From: Ambrosia x helenae
Lineage: Eukaryota; Streptophyta; Magnoliopsida; Asterales; Asteraceae
NCBI GenBank assembly: GCA_030844895.1
Contig: CM061231.1
Coordinates: 29,769,149 to 29,833,148, forward strand
Length of the DNA stretch: 64,000 nt
Direction: 5' to 3'
A model generated the notes under the pieces. That model did no database searches. It was given only the letters and a program-made list of their open reading frames with translations, and had not been told where the DNA came from. The position numbers and the translations under genes were made by a program. Shown piece by piece: positions 1-11,457 of the stretch. Within the stretch, counting starts at the first letter, position 1; each line of letters opens with the position of its first letter.

Positions 1-267
1 TATAGTTATAAAAAGATCGAAGAAAAGAGGAGAAGAGTTCGTGAAGGTATATATTTCAGTCACTATTGTTTTCAAGATATTAACAAATGCGTATTTTATA
101 AATTGTTATTTAAAAAGCAACAATAAACTTAGCTTATAAATTAATTACTAAAAACACGTGTTTTTTCGTTGGTCAAGGTTAATTCCCTACGGGTGCACCA
201 GTGGTTTTCGGGTCACACACCTTTAGGATTACGTTTCTCCTTTACTACGAGTATTGTTAATTTTTAA
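1..267. other. AT-rich intergenic sequence, nothing recognised
   Basis: No open frame, RNA gene or repeat structure recognised. It leads directly into the ATT microsatellite. Confidence 0.5.
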
Positions 268-276
268 TTAATAAAC

Positions 277-309
<33 letters not shown>

Positions 310-374
310 GTATTTATTATTATTATTATTGTATTTATTATTATTATTGTATTTATTATTATTATTGTTACTAA

Positions 375-416
<42 letters not shown>

Positions 417-563
417 TAATATTATTAGGGCTATTATTATTATTATTATTTAGTATTATTATTATTATTATTACTAATATTATTATTATTATTATTGTTA
501 TTACTATTATTATTATTATTATTATTATTATTGTATTTATTACTATTATTATTGTTACTAATA

Positions 564-594
<31 letters not shown>

Positions 595-852
595 TATTAT
601 TATTACGATAATTATTATTATTATTATTACGATTATTATTATTATTATTAATATTATTATTATTATTACGATTATTATTATTATTATTATTACGATTATT
701 ATTAGCATTATTATTATTATTACGATTATTATTATTATTATTATTATTACGATTATTATTATTATTATTACGATTATTATTAGTATTATTATTATTATTA
801 CGATTATTATTATTATTATTATTATGATTATTATTATTATTATTATTATTAG

Positions 853-892
<40 letters not shown>

Positions 893-1012
893 ATTATTAT
901 TATTATTACGATTATTGTTATTATTATTATTACGATTATTATTATTTTTTTTATTATTATTATTATTCTATTTATTATTATTATTGTATTTATTATTATT
1001 ATTATTATTACG

Positions 1013-1047
<35 letters not shown>

Positions 1048-1070
1048 GATTATTATTATTATTATTTATT
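268..1070. repeat. Long imperfect ATT trinucleotide microsatellite
   Basis: About 800 bp of ATT/TTA units with scattered ACG, ACT and GTA variants. Because the period is 3, all frames stay open and give poly-Ile, poly-Leu or poly-Asn reading frames that are not genes. It abuts the truncated 5' end of the Mutator-type gene at about 1100. A second array of the same type and orientation lies at 5513-6138. Confidence 0.95.
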
Positions 1071-1112
1071 TAAAAAAATTAAAAATAAACTTATTTTCTA
1101 ATAAACTTATTT

Positions 1113-3823
1113 TTGTTAAGGTTGTATTTCAATGCACTCTTGGGGGGGGGGGAGCATAAGAGTGTGGCTTTGGTGAGGAAGACGGGTAGCAAAAAAATTG
1201 GCTGCCCGTTTGAGTTGACAGGGGTGTTTGAATCTCGGACACGGGTTTGGAGGTTAAAGGTGAAAAACCCGACGCACAACCACACTCCCTTTGAACACTT
1301 AGAGGGTCACCCATATGCCAGAAGGCTTTCTGTGGATGACAAACAACTGGTCGGGGAGATGACAGAGAATGATGTTCCCAAGCGTAGCATTTGGAGAATG
1401 ATCGTTTCAAAGAACCCGGAGAAAAAGGCTACCCTGAAAGATATACACAATGCGGCTCAGATGATGAATGCTGGAAAGGCAGTCATTCCCAAAGGTGCAA
1501 TGGAGCACCTCGAATACCTTCTGACAGAGAGAGAATTCACCTACTACACGCGTGCGGATGAAACCTCGAAGCGCCTCACGGATATTTTCTTCGTTCACAA
1601 ACATTCACATACTATGTGGTGCGCATTCCCGCATGTGCTGATGATTGACGCCACCTACAATACAAACATGTACAATATGGCGTTTGTTCAGGTAGTGGGT
1701 ATGGCGTCGACAAACCAGTCGTTTTCGATTGCCCATGCGTTTCTTTCTTCTGAGAAGATTGATAACTACATTTGGCTGTTGGAGAGGATAAGGTCTATGT
1801 TGGACAAATGTATGGAGCCGCGAGTGATTGTGACAGACAGGGACCTTGCGCTGATGAACGCGTGTGATGAGGTTTTCCCAAAGGCGTACAAGTATCTATG
1901 CCGGTTTCATATCTCGCAGAATATCAACAGGAACAGCAAGAAGGAGTTCACGGATAAGGAGTGGAAGGAATTTGTTCGAATGTTTTGGTGGCTGTGTGAC
2001 TTTGCGACGGAAACCCTATACGAATACAATTTGGGGCAATTTCAGTCATATCTAGAAAAGATGGATCGGCTAGGTAAGTAGTTTTACATAATTACATACG
2101 TACTTGTTTACATACACACGCCTGACAAGTTTTGGTTATATTTTTCAGACGTTTTTACCTACACGAAGAATAACTGGTTGGACCGGTTCCGTAAAAAGTT
2201 TGTGTCAGCGTGGACTAACCAAACGCTGAACTTCCGCCAGACCACTACCAACAGAGTTGAGGGCATGCATGCCAAAATTAAAAGTTACCTTCCAAGCAAT
2301 CGCAACTCGTTGTCAACAATTGTGAAGTCCGTTGATCAAATGGTGGATAAGCAATATAGAGACATTAAAAAAAGTTTTGAAGAAAGCCTAAGAAAAACCA
2401 TGAACCACCACAAGCGACAGCCATTGCTTGAAAAGTTACTTCGGAAGGTTAGCAAACATGCTCTTCAGTTGATATACGAAGAGATCGACCGTCTGCAAAC
2501 GTCCATGCGCCGTTACAATAACACTTGTGGATGCCAGCTTTATACTAGTTGTGCTTTGCCATGTGCCTGTCGTCTCGAGCAGTTACAAATTAACGGTAAT
2601 TAGCACTAGTGTCCATATGATTTTACTACATAATTTATTACATGACTTAACTTTATAACATATGTTATTTTTTCAGGTCAGGAAATCCATTTGTTCTCGA
2701 TAGACGTGTTCTGGAGGAAGCTTGACTTCAAACCTGCGAAGACTGGTTGCGAAGATATAAATGTAGATAAGGTGTGGGCAGAATTAAAGGAAACGATTGA
2801 TACAAAACCAGTTTTTGCCCAATTAAACTACCTGGACAAATTTGCACAAATCGTCACAGGCAACTACTCCCCCAATAAACCGCCTGTTGTGCAAAAGAAA
2901 ACCCGTGGTCGTCCAACCAAGAAGCAGCAAGAACACAAGAGAGAACAATCTGCAAGAAAGAGCTTGCATATGCCGGTTGAAGAAAGTGGGTCCGACGAGG
3001 AGTTTGAATTTCCCCGGCACAGCTCATTCGTACCATCACAGGAGGACCTCGTACGACCTTCCCAATCCCAGCCATGCCCTCCTTACGAGCTTCACCGTCA
3101 CAGCTCTTACATACCGTCATCGTTCCAGGGGGGCAGCATTTGGGATAAATTCAATTTCCCAAAACTTCAGCGGACAAAAAAGTCAGAGAGCTTAGTAAGG
3201 ACATATGGGATAGAATTCCATCTATGTTTCACCCATATATATCTAAAATAACGGATGTGAGACCTGATGGTCATTGCGGTTTTCGAGCGGTAGCTGTGGG
3301 GTTAGGGATAGGTAAAAATGAACATATGGCTGTCCGATCCCAAATGCTACTCGAGTTGCGCAGTAGCGAAGGCTTGTGGAGGTCAATATTTGATCCGGAT
3401 AACGAAGGGCATTATCGTCGTCTCTGCGATAGCATTTCTTTTACAGGGGTGGGAGATGCTGGAGAAGAGCATTGGATGGCGACGCCGGAAGCGGGGTTTC
3501 TCGTTGCACAGAGATATGGAGTTGTTTTTTATACACTCGACACAAGAGGTTCTGATACAGTTTTCCCTCTATTTTTAGGCCCAAGTTGTTCTATGCCGCC
3601 TATTCAGACGGTAGCAGTTTGCTACGTGGGGCGACACTACATCAACATAAAGCTTGAAGGATCATATCCAATGCCTCCCCCGAATACAGTTTGGACTACT
3701 TTTAGAACGGAAGGTGGTGCGGAATGGGAAACACTGTTTGAAGATCAAATCAATATGTACAAACAATTACATTTCCAGAAACAGAACACCAATCAAACTC
3801 CTGAAGTACAAGATTTAAGTTAG
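1113..3823 (+). pseudogene. Mutator-like (MULE) transposase joined to an OTU cysteine-protease domain, 5' truncated and frameshifted
   Basis: Three exons: to 2073, 2149-2595 and 2677-3823, with GT-AG introns at 2074-2148 and 2596-2676 that join in frame. Exon 1 holds a FAR1/MULE-like DNA-binding remnant (EHKSVALVRKTGSKKIGCPF) and the transposase core. The likely DDE residues are Asp in MIDATYNTN (about 1647), Asp in VTDRDLALMNA (about 1834) and Glu in NRVEGMHAKIK (about 2259, exon 2). A Cys-rich segment (CGCQLYTSCALPCAC) and a basic GRPTKK linker follow. The last 200 codons match an OTU protease: Cys box DVRPDGHCGFRAV near 3255 and His box RHYINIK near 3640. OTU domains fused to MULE transposases are known in plants. 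The OTU frame runs upstream to about 3179 (KDIWDRIPSMFHPYIS), while the linker frame ends at 3251, so one net base is wrong near the A6 run at 3175-3180. The usual N-terminus is absent; a G-run and microsatellite lie there instead. Confidence 0.82.
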
Positions 3824-3899
3824 ATATGTGAAATTTGTAAAAATATTTAAACACTCTTTACTTTCTTAAAAATCGTATTGGTTATGTTTATGTCGTAAT
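3824..3899. other. Short 3' flank of the MULE-OTU gene
   Basis: AT-rich sequence after the stop codon. No polyadenylation signal can be singled out. Confidence 0.4.
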
Positions 3900-4433
3900 A
3901 ATCGTTCACGTGGCGGTCGGGTCGGAACAGTCGGTTCGTTCACGTGCCGGTCGGGTCGGAACAGTCCGGTTCGTTCATGTGCCGGTCATAATAATAATAA
4001 TAAATAAATTAATTAATTAATAATAATAATAATATTAATAATAACAATAATAATAATAATATTAGTAATAATAATATTAATAATAATAAATACAATAATA
4101 ATAAATACAATAATAATAATAATAATCGTAATAATCGTTCACGTGCCGGTCGGGTCGGAACAGTCCGGTTCGTTCACGTGCCGGTCGGGTCGGAATAGTC
4201 CGGTTCGTTCACGTGTCGGTCGGGTCGGAACAGTCCGGTTCGTTCACGTGCCGGTCGGGTCGGAACAGTCCGGTTCGTTCACGTGCCGGTCTTAATAATA
4301 ATAATAAATAAATAAATTAATTAATAATAATAATAATATTAATAATAACAATAATAATAATAATATTAGTAATAATAATATTAATAATAATAAATACAAT
4401 AATAATAAATACAATAATAATAATAATAATAAC

Positions 4434-4466
<33 letters not shown>

Positions 4467-4790
4467 CGTAATAATCGTTCACGTGCCGGTCGGGTCGGAA
4501 CAGTCCGGTTCGTTCACGTGCCGGTCATAATAATAATAATTACTTAATTAATTAATTAATAATAATAATAATATTAATAATAACAATAATAATAATAATA
4601 TTAGTAATAATAATATTAATAACAATAAATACAATAATAATAAATACAATAATAATAATAATAGTAATAATAATAATAATAATAATAAAGACAATAATAA
4701 TAATAATAATATTAATAATAATAATAATAATAACAATAATCGTAATAATCGTTCACGTGCTGGTCGGGTCGGAAAAGTCCGGTTCATGAT
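3900..4790. repeat. Composite satellite: 35-bp G-box minisatellite alternating with AAT microsatellite blocks
   Basis: A GC-rich 35-bp unit starts GTTCACGTGCCGGTCGGGTC and ends GGAACAGTCCGGTTC. It occurs near 3906, 3938, 4137, 4172, 4208, 4243, 4477 and 4751, with truncated 15-bp copies near 3974, 4277 and 4512. Nearly every copy holds the palindromic G-box CACGTG. AAT-rich blocks lie between the groups and share internal variants (TAATTAATTAAT, ATTAGTAAT, AATACAAT) in the same order. The true unit is therefore a higher-order repeat of GC-rich and AT-rich parts, present about three times. Confidence 0.9.
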
Positions 4791-5058
4791 GTACAACGAT
4801 TTATGAATGTTTAGTCCGTGTATGACATATAACAACATGAATCGACTGTTTAGTCCGTGTATGACATATAACAATTTATGAATGTTCTTCAAACTCGGAT
4901 GTTTTTACCGAAATCCACAAATACGCAACAAACGAACCGAAACGCTTTGAACGAATTTTTATTGGTTTGGATACAACATAAAACTACTAGAAATTAATTA
5001 AAAAAAAATTTTAACCGCCCAAAAGTATTTTAAATGAATTTAAACAAAAAAAAAAATA
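4791..5058. other. Non-coding spacer with a short tandem duplication
   Basis: Two copies of a unit containing TTTAGTCCGTGTATGACATA lie at about 4819-4875. The rest is A-rich with no recognised gene. Confidence 0.5.
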
Positions 5059-5204
5059 CCAGGCGCCTCGCTTAGGTCAAAGCGAGGCGGCTGGTTAGTG
5101 TAACTGTCCTAACCAGGCGTCTCGCTTAGGCCTAAGCGAGACGCCTGGTTTAGACGGTTGGTCTAACCAGACGCCTCGCTTAGGCCTAAGCGAGGCGCCT
5201 GGTT
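5059..5204. repeat. Cluster of three large palindromes
   Basis: Three near-perfect inverted repeats without spacers. Copy 1 is 5059-5094 (imperfect). Copy 2, 5111-5150, is a perfect 40-bp palindrome whose left half is AACCAGGCGTCTCGCTTAGG. Copy 3, 5165-5204, has one mismatched pair. The shared centre is CGCTTAGGCCTAAGCG. Related copies sit at 5475, 8604 and 8696. Confidence 0.9.
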
Positions 5205-5365
5205 TTGGGTTTAAATCCCAAGGCAGACCTCCTTTCCCTTTCTTCTTCTCTTTTGCTCTCTCTCCACACCCACACGACCACCGCCTCCCACCGCTCCTCC
5301 GCCGTGTTCTTCCTCCTCCCCGCCGTGTTCTTCCTCCTCCTCGTCGTGTTCTTCCCCCCAAGGTT
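5205..5365 (+). promoter_or_regulatory. Possible promoter and pyrimidine-rich leader of the 6440 gene
   Basis: Right after the palindromes comes GGGTTTAAATCCC, then about 130 bp of CT-rich sequence ending CCCCAAG/GTTAGTTTTT, which could be a splice donor. The ATT microsatellite would then lie in a 5' UTR intron. The palindrome at 8696 is also followed by GGGTTTAAAT. This is inference from layout only. Confidence 0.25.
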
Positions 5366-5474
5366 AGTTTTTCTTCCTCCTCCTCCTCCGTCGTTGGGTG
5401 TTTCCGGTCGGGTGGTTCCGGTTGGGTGGTTCCGGTTGGGTGGTTCTGGTTGGGGATTCGCCGGGGAAGACGAC

Positions 5475-5508
5475 CAAAGCGTCTCGCTTTGGCCTCGGCG
5501 AGACGCTT
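5475..5508. repeat. Diverged member of the palindrome family
   Basis: Arms AAAGCGTCTCGC and GCGAGACGCTTT flank a 10-bp centre TTTGGCCTCG. It lies just before the second ATT microsatellite. Confidence 0.75.
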
Positions 5509-5512
5509 TTTT

Positions 5513-5556
5513 TGTTATTATTATTATTGTTATTATTATTATTATTATTAGGATTT

Positions 5557-5589
<33 letters not shown>

Positions 5590-5818
5590 GGATTATTATT
5601 ATTATTAGTTTTTTTATTATTATTATTATTATTAATATTACGATTATTATTATTAATATTACGATTATTATTATTATTATTACGATTATTATTATTATTA
5701 TTATTATTATTACGATTATTATTATTATTATTATTATTATTACGATTATTATTATTATTATTATTACTATTATTATTATTATTATTATTATTATTACGAT
5801 TATTATTATTATTACTAA

Positions 5819-5851
<33 letters not shown>

Positions 5852-6014
5852 GATTATTATTATTATTATTATTACGATTATTATTATTATTATTATTATT
5901 ACGATTATTATTATTACGATTATTATTATTATTATTATTACTAATATTATTATTATTATTATTATTATTCTTATTATTATTATTATTACGATTATTATTA
6001 TTATTATTATTATG

Positions 6015-6049
<35 letters not shown>

Positions 6050-6138
6050 TAATATTACTAATATTATTATTATTATTAATAATATTACGATTATTACTAA
6101 TATTATTATTATTATTATTACGATGATTATTATTATGG
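5513..6138. repeat. Second long ATT microsatellite
   Basis: About 630 bp of ATT units with ACG and ACT variants, like 268-1070. Poly-Ile/Leu/Asn frames here are artefacts. Confidence 0.95.
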
Positions 6139-6439
6139 ACAATTGATGTTGTGGGATACAATGGACGACGTGTGTTGTCTGGTTTCTTATAAAAACAGAG
6201 GAGACTCTGCCCAAATTTTTATAAAATATAAGAAACATATCGGATGTTCAAAATATATTATTTTGTATAAAAGAAACTATGTTTTTCAAATAAACGTTAT
6301 TCAAACTTTATTTTGGCATGATATAAAGCGTACATAAATATACGAAGTTTGGGGGTTTAATTAGAACGACCCTATTTTTTATTATTATTATTATTACTGT
6401 TATTATCATTAGTGATTGAAAATTATTGTTTACATAGAT
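6139..6439. other. Non-coding stretch upstream of the retroelement-type gene
   Basis: AT-rich sequence with a short ATT run at 6380-6405. No gene recognised; it may be 5' UTR or intron of the gene starting at 6440. Confidence 0.4.
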
Positions 6440-7860
6440 ATGGATATGGAGCCAGATTTTGTTGATGATGTTTTTGGTGGTGATGATGACGCTGGGTCGT
6501 CTGCACCGGGGCCTTCGTCGAAGAGGAAGCGACGGGGTCCACCACCGGACCCCTTACTGGGCCACCCCTACCTGGAGTTTGAGGAGGGGCTTGACGATGC
6601 GCGGCACTGCTGCATGAAGATGCGTCATATGGCTGTCGACCCTCAGATGTACATTAGTTGGTCGCTTCTGGAGAGGGTCGGCGAGGTGGGTAGGGCTCAC
6701 GACTATGTGGGGTCTGACACTCCTTGGCGTCGTCTCTTTGACATAGCCGAGCAGCCTTCTTACCGGGCTTTGACGATAGAGTTTATGTCGTCGTTCGTGG
6801 TTCTGGATCCGTCCGACAACCCGAACCTGGCTCAGACTTTTCGCCCCATCCGATTTCGGTTGGCGAGGAGTTGGCATGAGATGACCTATGAGGTATGTTA
6901 TTTCAATTATCTGTTATTTTATTATTATGTTACCAAAGTTGTTAATATTTACAATTATTTTTTGCAGGAGTTTGCTGTTGCTTCGGAGTTGTACACAGCC
7001 CCGGAGACCGAGTCTGCGTTGTACCGGGACGGTCTCATTACGGTGGATAGGCCGACCCTGGTCAAGTTTTGGAGGTTCATCTCCAAGTCGCACTTTGGCG
7101 CAAATACTGCGAAGGCGACGTCGATTGGGGACCCCCTGTACATTTACTTTCAGCATGCGATCGCCACCTCTATCGCAGGACGGGGGAACAGTCGGGAGAA
7201 GGTCAACCAGACTGACCTTTTTGTTTTGTACTGTTTGATTATGCGGCAGCCGTGCAACCTAGCCGCGTCCCTGGTCGACTACTTTAAGTGCTGCAACAAG
7301 CGCCAGACTCGCGCACATCTCTATGGCGGGGCGTTCGTCACTCACATTGCGCGTCAGCTGGGTTTCTCGCCAGAAACCGACCCTCGCTTGCTGCCCGCGA
7401 TCCCATCGGCAGAGCTCGCTGACGCCAATCTCCGGAGCATGGGGATCCTCTTCGAGGTCTCGAAGGGTGTGCATCGGTTTCGAGCATACGGAACCAAGAA
7501 GCCTTTTGTGCCGGGCCCCCTTCCTACCCTCGCTGATATACCGCCCTACGTTGAGGTGCGTCCGGGATATCCTCTCCTGGTAGAGATGGCGGGTGTGGAC
7601 GACGGTGCTGACGACGATGACGCCCCCCACCTCCTCCGCCGCGACCACAGCAGCAGTACCCCCGTCATATATATGATGACCTCACTCCTGCTGCGCGTTT
7701 CGTGGCAGAGGACATGGATCGCCGCATCGGTGAGCTCCGGGAGGTTCAGGAGTGGACGGTCGACGCGATGCAGGCGATGGCGAGGCATTGGCAGGTAGAG
7801 TTACGCCCACCACCACACCGTGGACCAGCAGAGGGGGCCCCACCACCACCGCCACAGTAG
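6440..7860 (+). CDS. ATHILA ORF1-like retroelement protein, one frameshift
   Basis: Start chosen at the first ATG (MDMEPDFVDD). Exon 1 ends at 6892. A 75-bp GT-AG intron (6893-6967) is in frame and stop-free; removing it joins MTYE to EFAVASELY. The N-terminus is acidic with a basic KRKRRGPPPD patch. The core WRRLFDIAEQPSYRALTIEF resembles the start of ATHILA-type ORF1 proteins, and the HLYGGAFVTHIARQLG region resembles a segment common in plant retroelement gag-like proteins. Near 7623-7628 (C6) the frame breaks: the direct frame gives APHLLRRDH and stops at 7798, but one extra base gives a proline-rich stretch, then DDLTPAARFVAEDMDRRIGE and a helical tail ending at TAG 7858. No protease, RT or integrase follows. 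The family call is from memory; an otherwise unknown transposon protein is possible. Confidence 0.6.
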
Positions 7861-8603
7861 ACTTCTTTTATTTGTATTTTTTTTATGATGTGTATGGACA
7901 AAACTTATTACTCTTTTTACCTTTTATTATTATGCATTTTGATCGTTTGTTTATATATGTTGTGTGTTTTGAATGTTTAATTGTCTAATAAATACTAAAC
8001 CCATAAATAATAAACGAACTAAAACCAAATTATAAATTGCAAGCCAGTAAAACCAATGAGATCCAAACAGTAAACATTCGATTATAAACGTTAAAAGATC
8101 ACTCAACCCTTTCAATCCCAAACCAAATACAAATCACATGTTATGAACCAAAACGACGCCACGTTGACCATCAACCACCATATTCGTATCAAAAGTCGCG
8201 AATTCGGTCAATCTTTCTTCGACGAGGTCTTCTCCGTGAATAATTTATCCAGTCACAGTGACAATCGAACACTTTATTAATAGGTTAAAGTTGGGATTAC
8301 TTGATTAATTATAGTTTGATTAGGGTCATTACGTTGTTTTTAAATTTTAAAAAATTACAATAGATAAATACCCTAAATCAATAAAAACGATTTAAAAAAA
8401 AAACACGGGTTATTTCGGTGTTTTTAGAATTTTTAAATTTAAAAAAATTACAATAGATAAAGACCCTAAATAGATAAAAAAGTAAAAAACAAAAAAAAAA
8501 TAAACACTTCAAAAAAAAAAAACACTTCAAAACAAACAAAAAACAAAAAAAATCCAAACCAAAACCTTCCCAACATCAAAATGTCCAGATTCATCCCCCC
8601 TGT
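7861..8603. other. 3' flank, A-rich, no gene
   Basis: T-rich then A-rich sequence after the stop at 7860, with AATAAA-like motifs near 7987. No coding or RNA feature recognised. Confidence 0.5.
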
Positions 8604-8643
8604 GGCCAAGCGCCTCGCTTAGGCCTAAGCGAGGCGCTTGGCC
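8604..8643. repeat. Perfect 40-bp palindrome
   Basis: The left half GGCCAAGCGCCTCGCTTAGG is followed directly by its exact reverse complement. It shares the CGCCTCGCTTAGGCC core with the 5059-5204 cluster. Confidence 0.93.
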
Positions 8644-8695
8644 CCCCTTTTTTCAAACTCCCATGCAACCTCGTACTGATTAGTAATTAATGTGA

Positions 8696-8733
8696 CCCAA
8701 GCGCCTCGCTTAGGCCTAAGCGAGGCGCCTGGG
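8696..8733. repeat. Near-perfect 38-bp palindrome
   Basis: The left half CCCAAGCGCCTCGCTTAGG and right half CCTAAGCGAGGCGCCTGGG differ by one pair. GGGTTTAAAT follows, as at the 5165-5204 copy. Confidence 0.93.
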
Positions 8734-9608
8734 AGGGGGGTTTAAATAGAAGCTGAGGGGGTGCCAATAGACAGACCCTAAATAAAATTGGATCTTGAAC
8801 TTTTTTTTGAATCACAAAAAAAAAAAAAAAAAAAAAGATTTTGTTGACCTTACCGGGGATGTTCTCGTGTTTGGTTGGACGAACGGAAAACATGTTTGTG
8901 TGGACCTCACCGAAGTGTCTCCCCTGATAGGTCTCGATAAACCGTGTTTGTGTCGAGACAAGCGGTTCTAAAGGCGAAGTCAAAGAAGACTGCCAAAGCA
9001 CAAAACAGTTTGTACTGAGAATCAACATGTATTCGTCCTTTGCCTTAGATACATTGGGATCTCTCACTCCCGAGGAACAAGGTCATTCACAGTAATTCCT
9101 CGACCTTGAGGAACAAGGCTTTATTTTTAGCTAGATAGAGTTTGAAACTCAAAATGGGGTAGCGACACAGTTTGTTACCTGTCTGTCTATCATTCTCTTA
9201 TAATTTGTTATGGTTTCCTATTATATCTAACAAAAAAAAAATTACAACTTAATCATCATATACATTAAGTGTGATCAGGTATGGCTACCCGGGTATGGTA
9301 CCAGGTGGTACTTATCGATCAGTGTGTGTTGCAGAGGAGAGAAAAAGAGAGGCATGTGTGTTGCAAGGGTAGGGGTGTGTAAGGGTCTGTTTTGGTCCAA
9401 CACCATAACCATAGTCGATATATCGATTAATAAATAACCATAATCGATTGATATGAAGGTTTTAGTTAATGGGTTTGAAGGTTATAGAGGGTTAGTTGTG
9501 GGTCGATTATTGTGAATGTAAGTCCGACTATAAATAACTCAAAACAATATAGTTAGATATTATTTGAGCATAAAAGTTTGGGTTTGAAGTTTGCTGACCA
9601 TAAAATAA
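8734..9608. other. Non-coding flank, possibly including the left end of a MITE
   Basis: No credible gene. TAGGGGTGTG at 9370 looks like a hAT-MITE terminus; a matching ACACCCCTA lies at 29786-29794 (see findings). The last 8 bases, 9601-9608, are the left TSD of the outer nested element. Confidence 0.45.
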
Positions 9609-9639
9609 GGGTCATACTATTTGGACACCCCAAAAAATT

Positions 9640-11452
9640 AAATTGACACCCTAAGTATGTCTCGTATAGACCTATATGGGGCATATTAAAATACAAATTT
9701 TGCCTTTTAGCTATCTGATGTTGACCTACACAGAAAACAATAAAGTTTATACTCCTCGTATAGACCTATATGAGACATATTGAAGTACATTTTTTGTCTT
9801 TTAGCTAACTAATGTTGACCAACACAGAAAACAATAAAGTAATATGTCTCATATAGATCAATATGAGGCATATTATGGTCTATTTTTATTTTTTTATATA
9901 TTTTCATTTTTATTGTTTTTAAATAACTAAAAATACTAAATTAACTTTAAAAATCCAAAAATTAACAAAAAAAAAATAGTTATATTCTGTCCAATATTAT
10001 TTTAATTTTTTTTTTTTAACTTTTTGTTACCAACATTATTTTAAGAGTAAAGATTAAATACAAAGTGTTTTTCGGTAAGAACTGTGAGAATCAAAGGGGG
10101 TAAAAAAAATTATTTTTTTTTAGATTTTTTTTCCCATGTGCTTAAACATTCTTTCTAGATGAATAATACAAAAAAAAAATTAAAATTTTTTTTAGTGTAA
10201 TTGCGTCATTAAAGTAAATACATTAGTTTACACTAGAGTAATTATGTAATTACTCTACACGTAATTACTCTACACCAATTTTTTTTTAGTTTTCAACACT
10301 ATAATACATGTTTAACAATATGGGAAAAAAATTTGAAAAAAAAAAAAAATACCCTCCTTTGATTCTCACAGTTCTTACCGAAAAAACACTTTGTACCGGA
10401 TCTTCCCCTTATTTTAAATAGTGTTCAAATCAATAAAACTTAATTATTTTTTTTTGGATTTTTAAAAGTTATTTTAGTATTTTTAAACAATATTATTACA
10501 ATAATATTGTATTTAAAAAAAATAAAAACAGCCTTAATATGCCTAGTATTGGGCAATATGAGTAGTATTAAACACTGATAGCCTAGTATTAGGCAATACG
10601 TGCCATATCAAGCCTAGTATTGGTACCAATACTAGGCTTGAAAAGTGATAAGAGGGTGACTTGATATAGATCATATTGGGCAATACGACCCATATTAATA
10701 CATCAGTATGCCTCATATAGGTCTATATGAGACATATTAGTCCTCATATCACTTCTTCTCAGCCTAGTATCAAACCCAATACGTGGTGGCTTTGATATGC
10801 CCCATATTGACCAATACGAGGCATATCAGGGTCTTTTTTTTATTTTCTTTATATATTTTTATTTTTATTGTTTTTAAATAACTAAAAATACTAAATTAAC
10901 TTTAAAAAATCCAAAAATTAACAAAAAATTAGTTATATTCTGTCCAATATTATTTAAAAAAAATCAACTTTTTGTTACCAACATTATTTTAAATAGTGTT
11001 CAAATCAATAAAACTTTTTTTTTGGATTTTTAAAAGTTATTTTAGTATTTTTAAACAATAATATTACAATAATATTGTATTTTAAAAAAATAAAAACAGC
11101 CTTGATATGCTTAGTATTGGGCAATATGAGTAGTATTAAACACTGATATTCCTAGTATTAGGCAATACGTGGCATATCAAGCCTAGTATTGGTACCAATA
11201 CTAGGCTTGAAAAATGATATGGGGTGACTTGATATAGGTCATATTGGGCAATACGACTCATATTAATACATCAGTATGCCTCATATAGGTCTATATGAGG
11301 CATATTAGTCCTCATATTACTTCTTCTCAGCCTAGTATCAGACCCAATACGTGGTGGCTTTGATATGCCTCATATTGACCAATACGGGGCATATCAGGGT
11401 CTTTTTTTATTTTTTTATTTTTTTATTTTCGTTTTTATTGTTTCTAAAAATG
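9640..11452. repeat. Subterminal palindromic repeats of the outer element, with a ~560-bp direct duplication
   Basis: Many copies of CCTCATATAGGTCTATATGAGG-like inverted repeats and variants (GCCTAGTATTGG...CCAATACTAGGC, GACCAATACGAGGCATAT). A block is duplicated: about 10435-10850 matches 11000-11405, including the ACAATAATATTGTATT palindrome. A partial third copy starts near 9893. Related inverted copies continue at 21150-21454, the other end of the same element. Confidence 0.85.
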
Positions 11453-11457
11453 AGGCA

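Noticed and set aside
268..1159. Long open frames of Ile, Leu or Asn on both strands
   Set aside because: They are translations of the ATT microsatellite; likewise at 4548-4892 and 5186-6238.
7259..7648. Minus-strand and other-frame proteins across the ORF1-like gene
   Set aside because: GC-rich third positions leave shadow frames open; only the plus frame has the intron-consistent, family-like protein.
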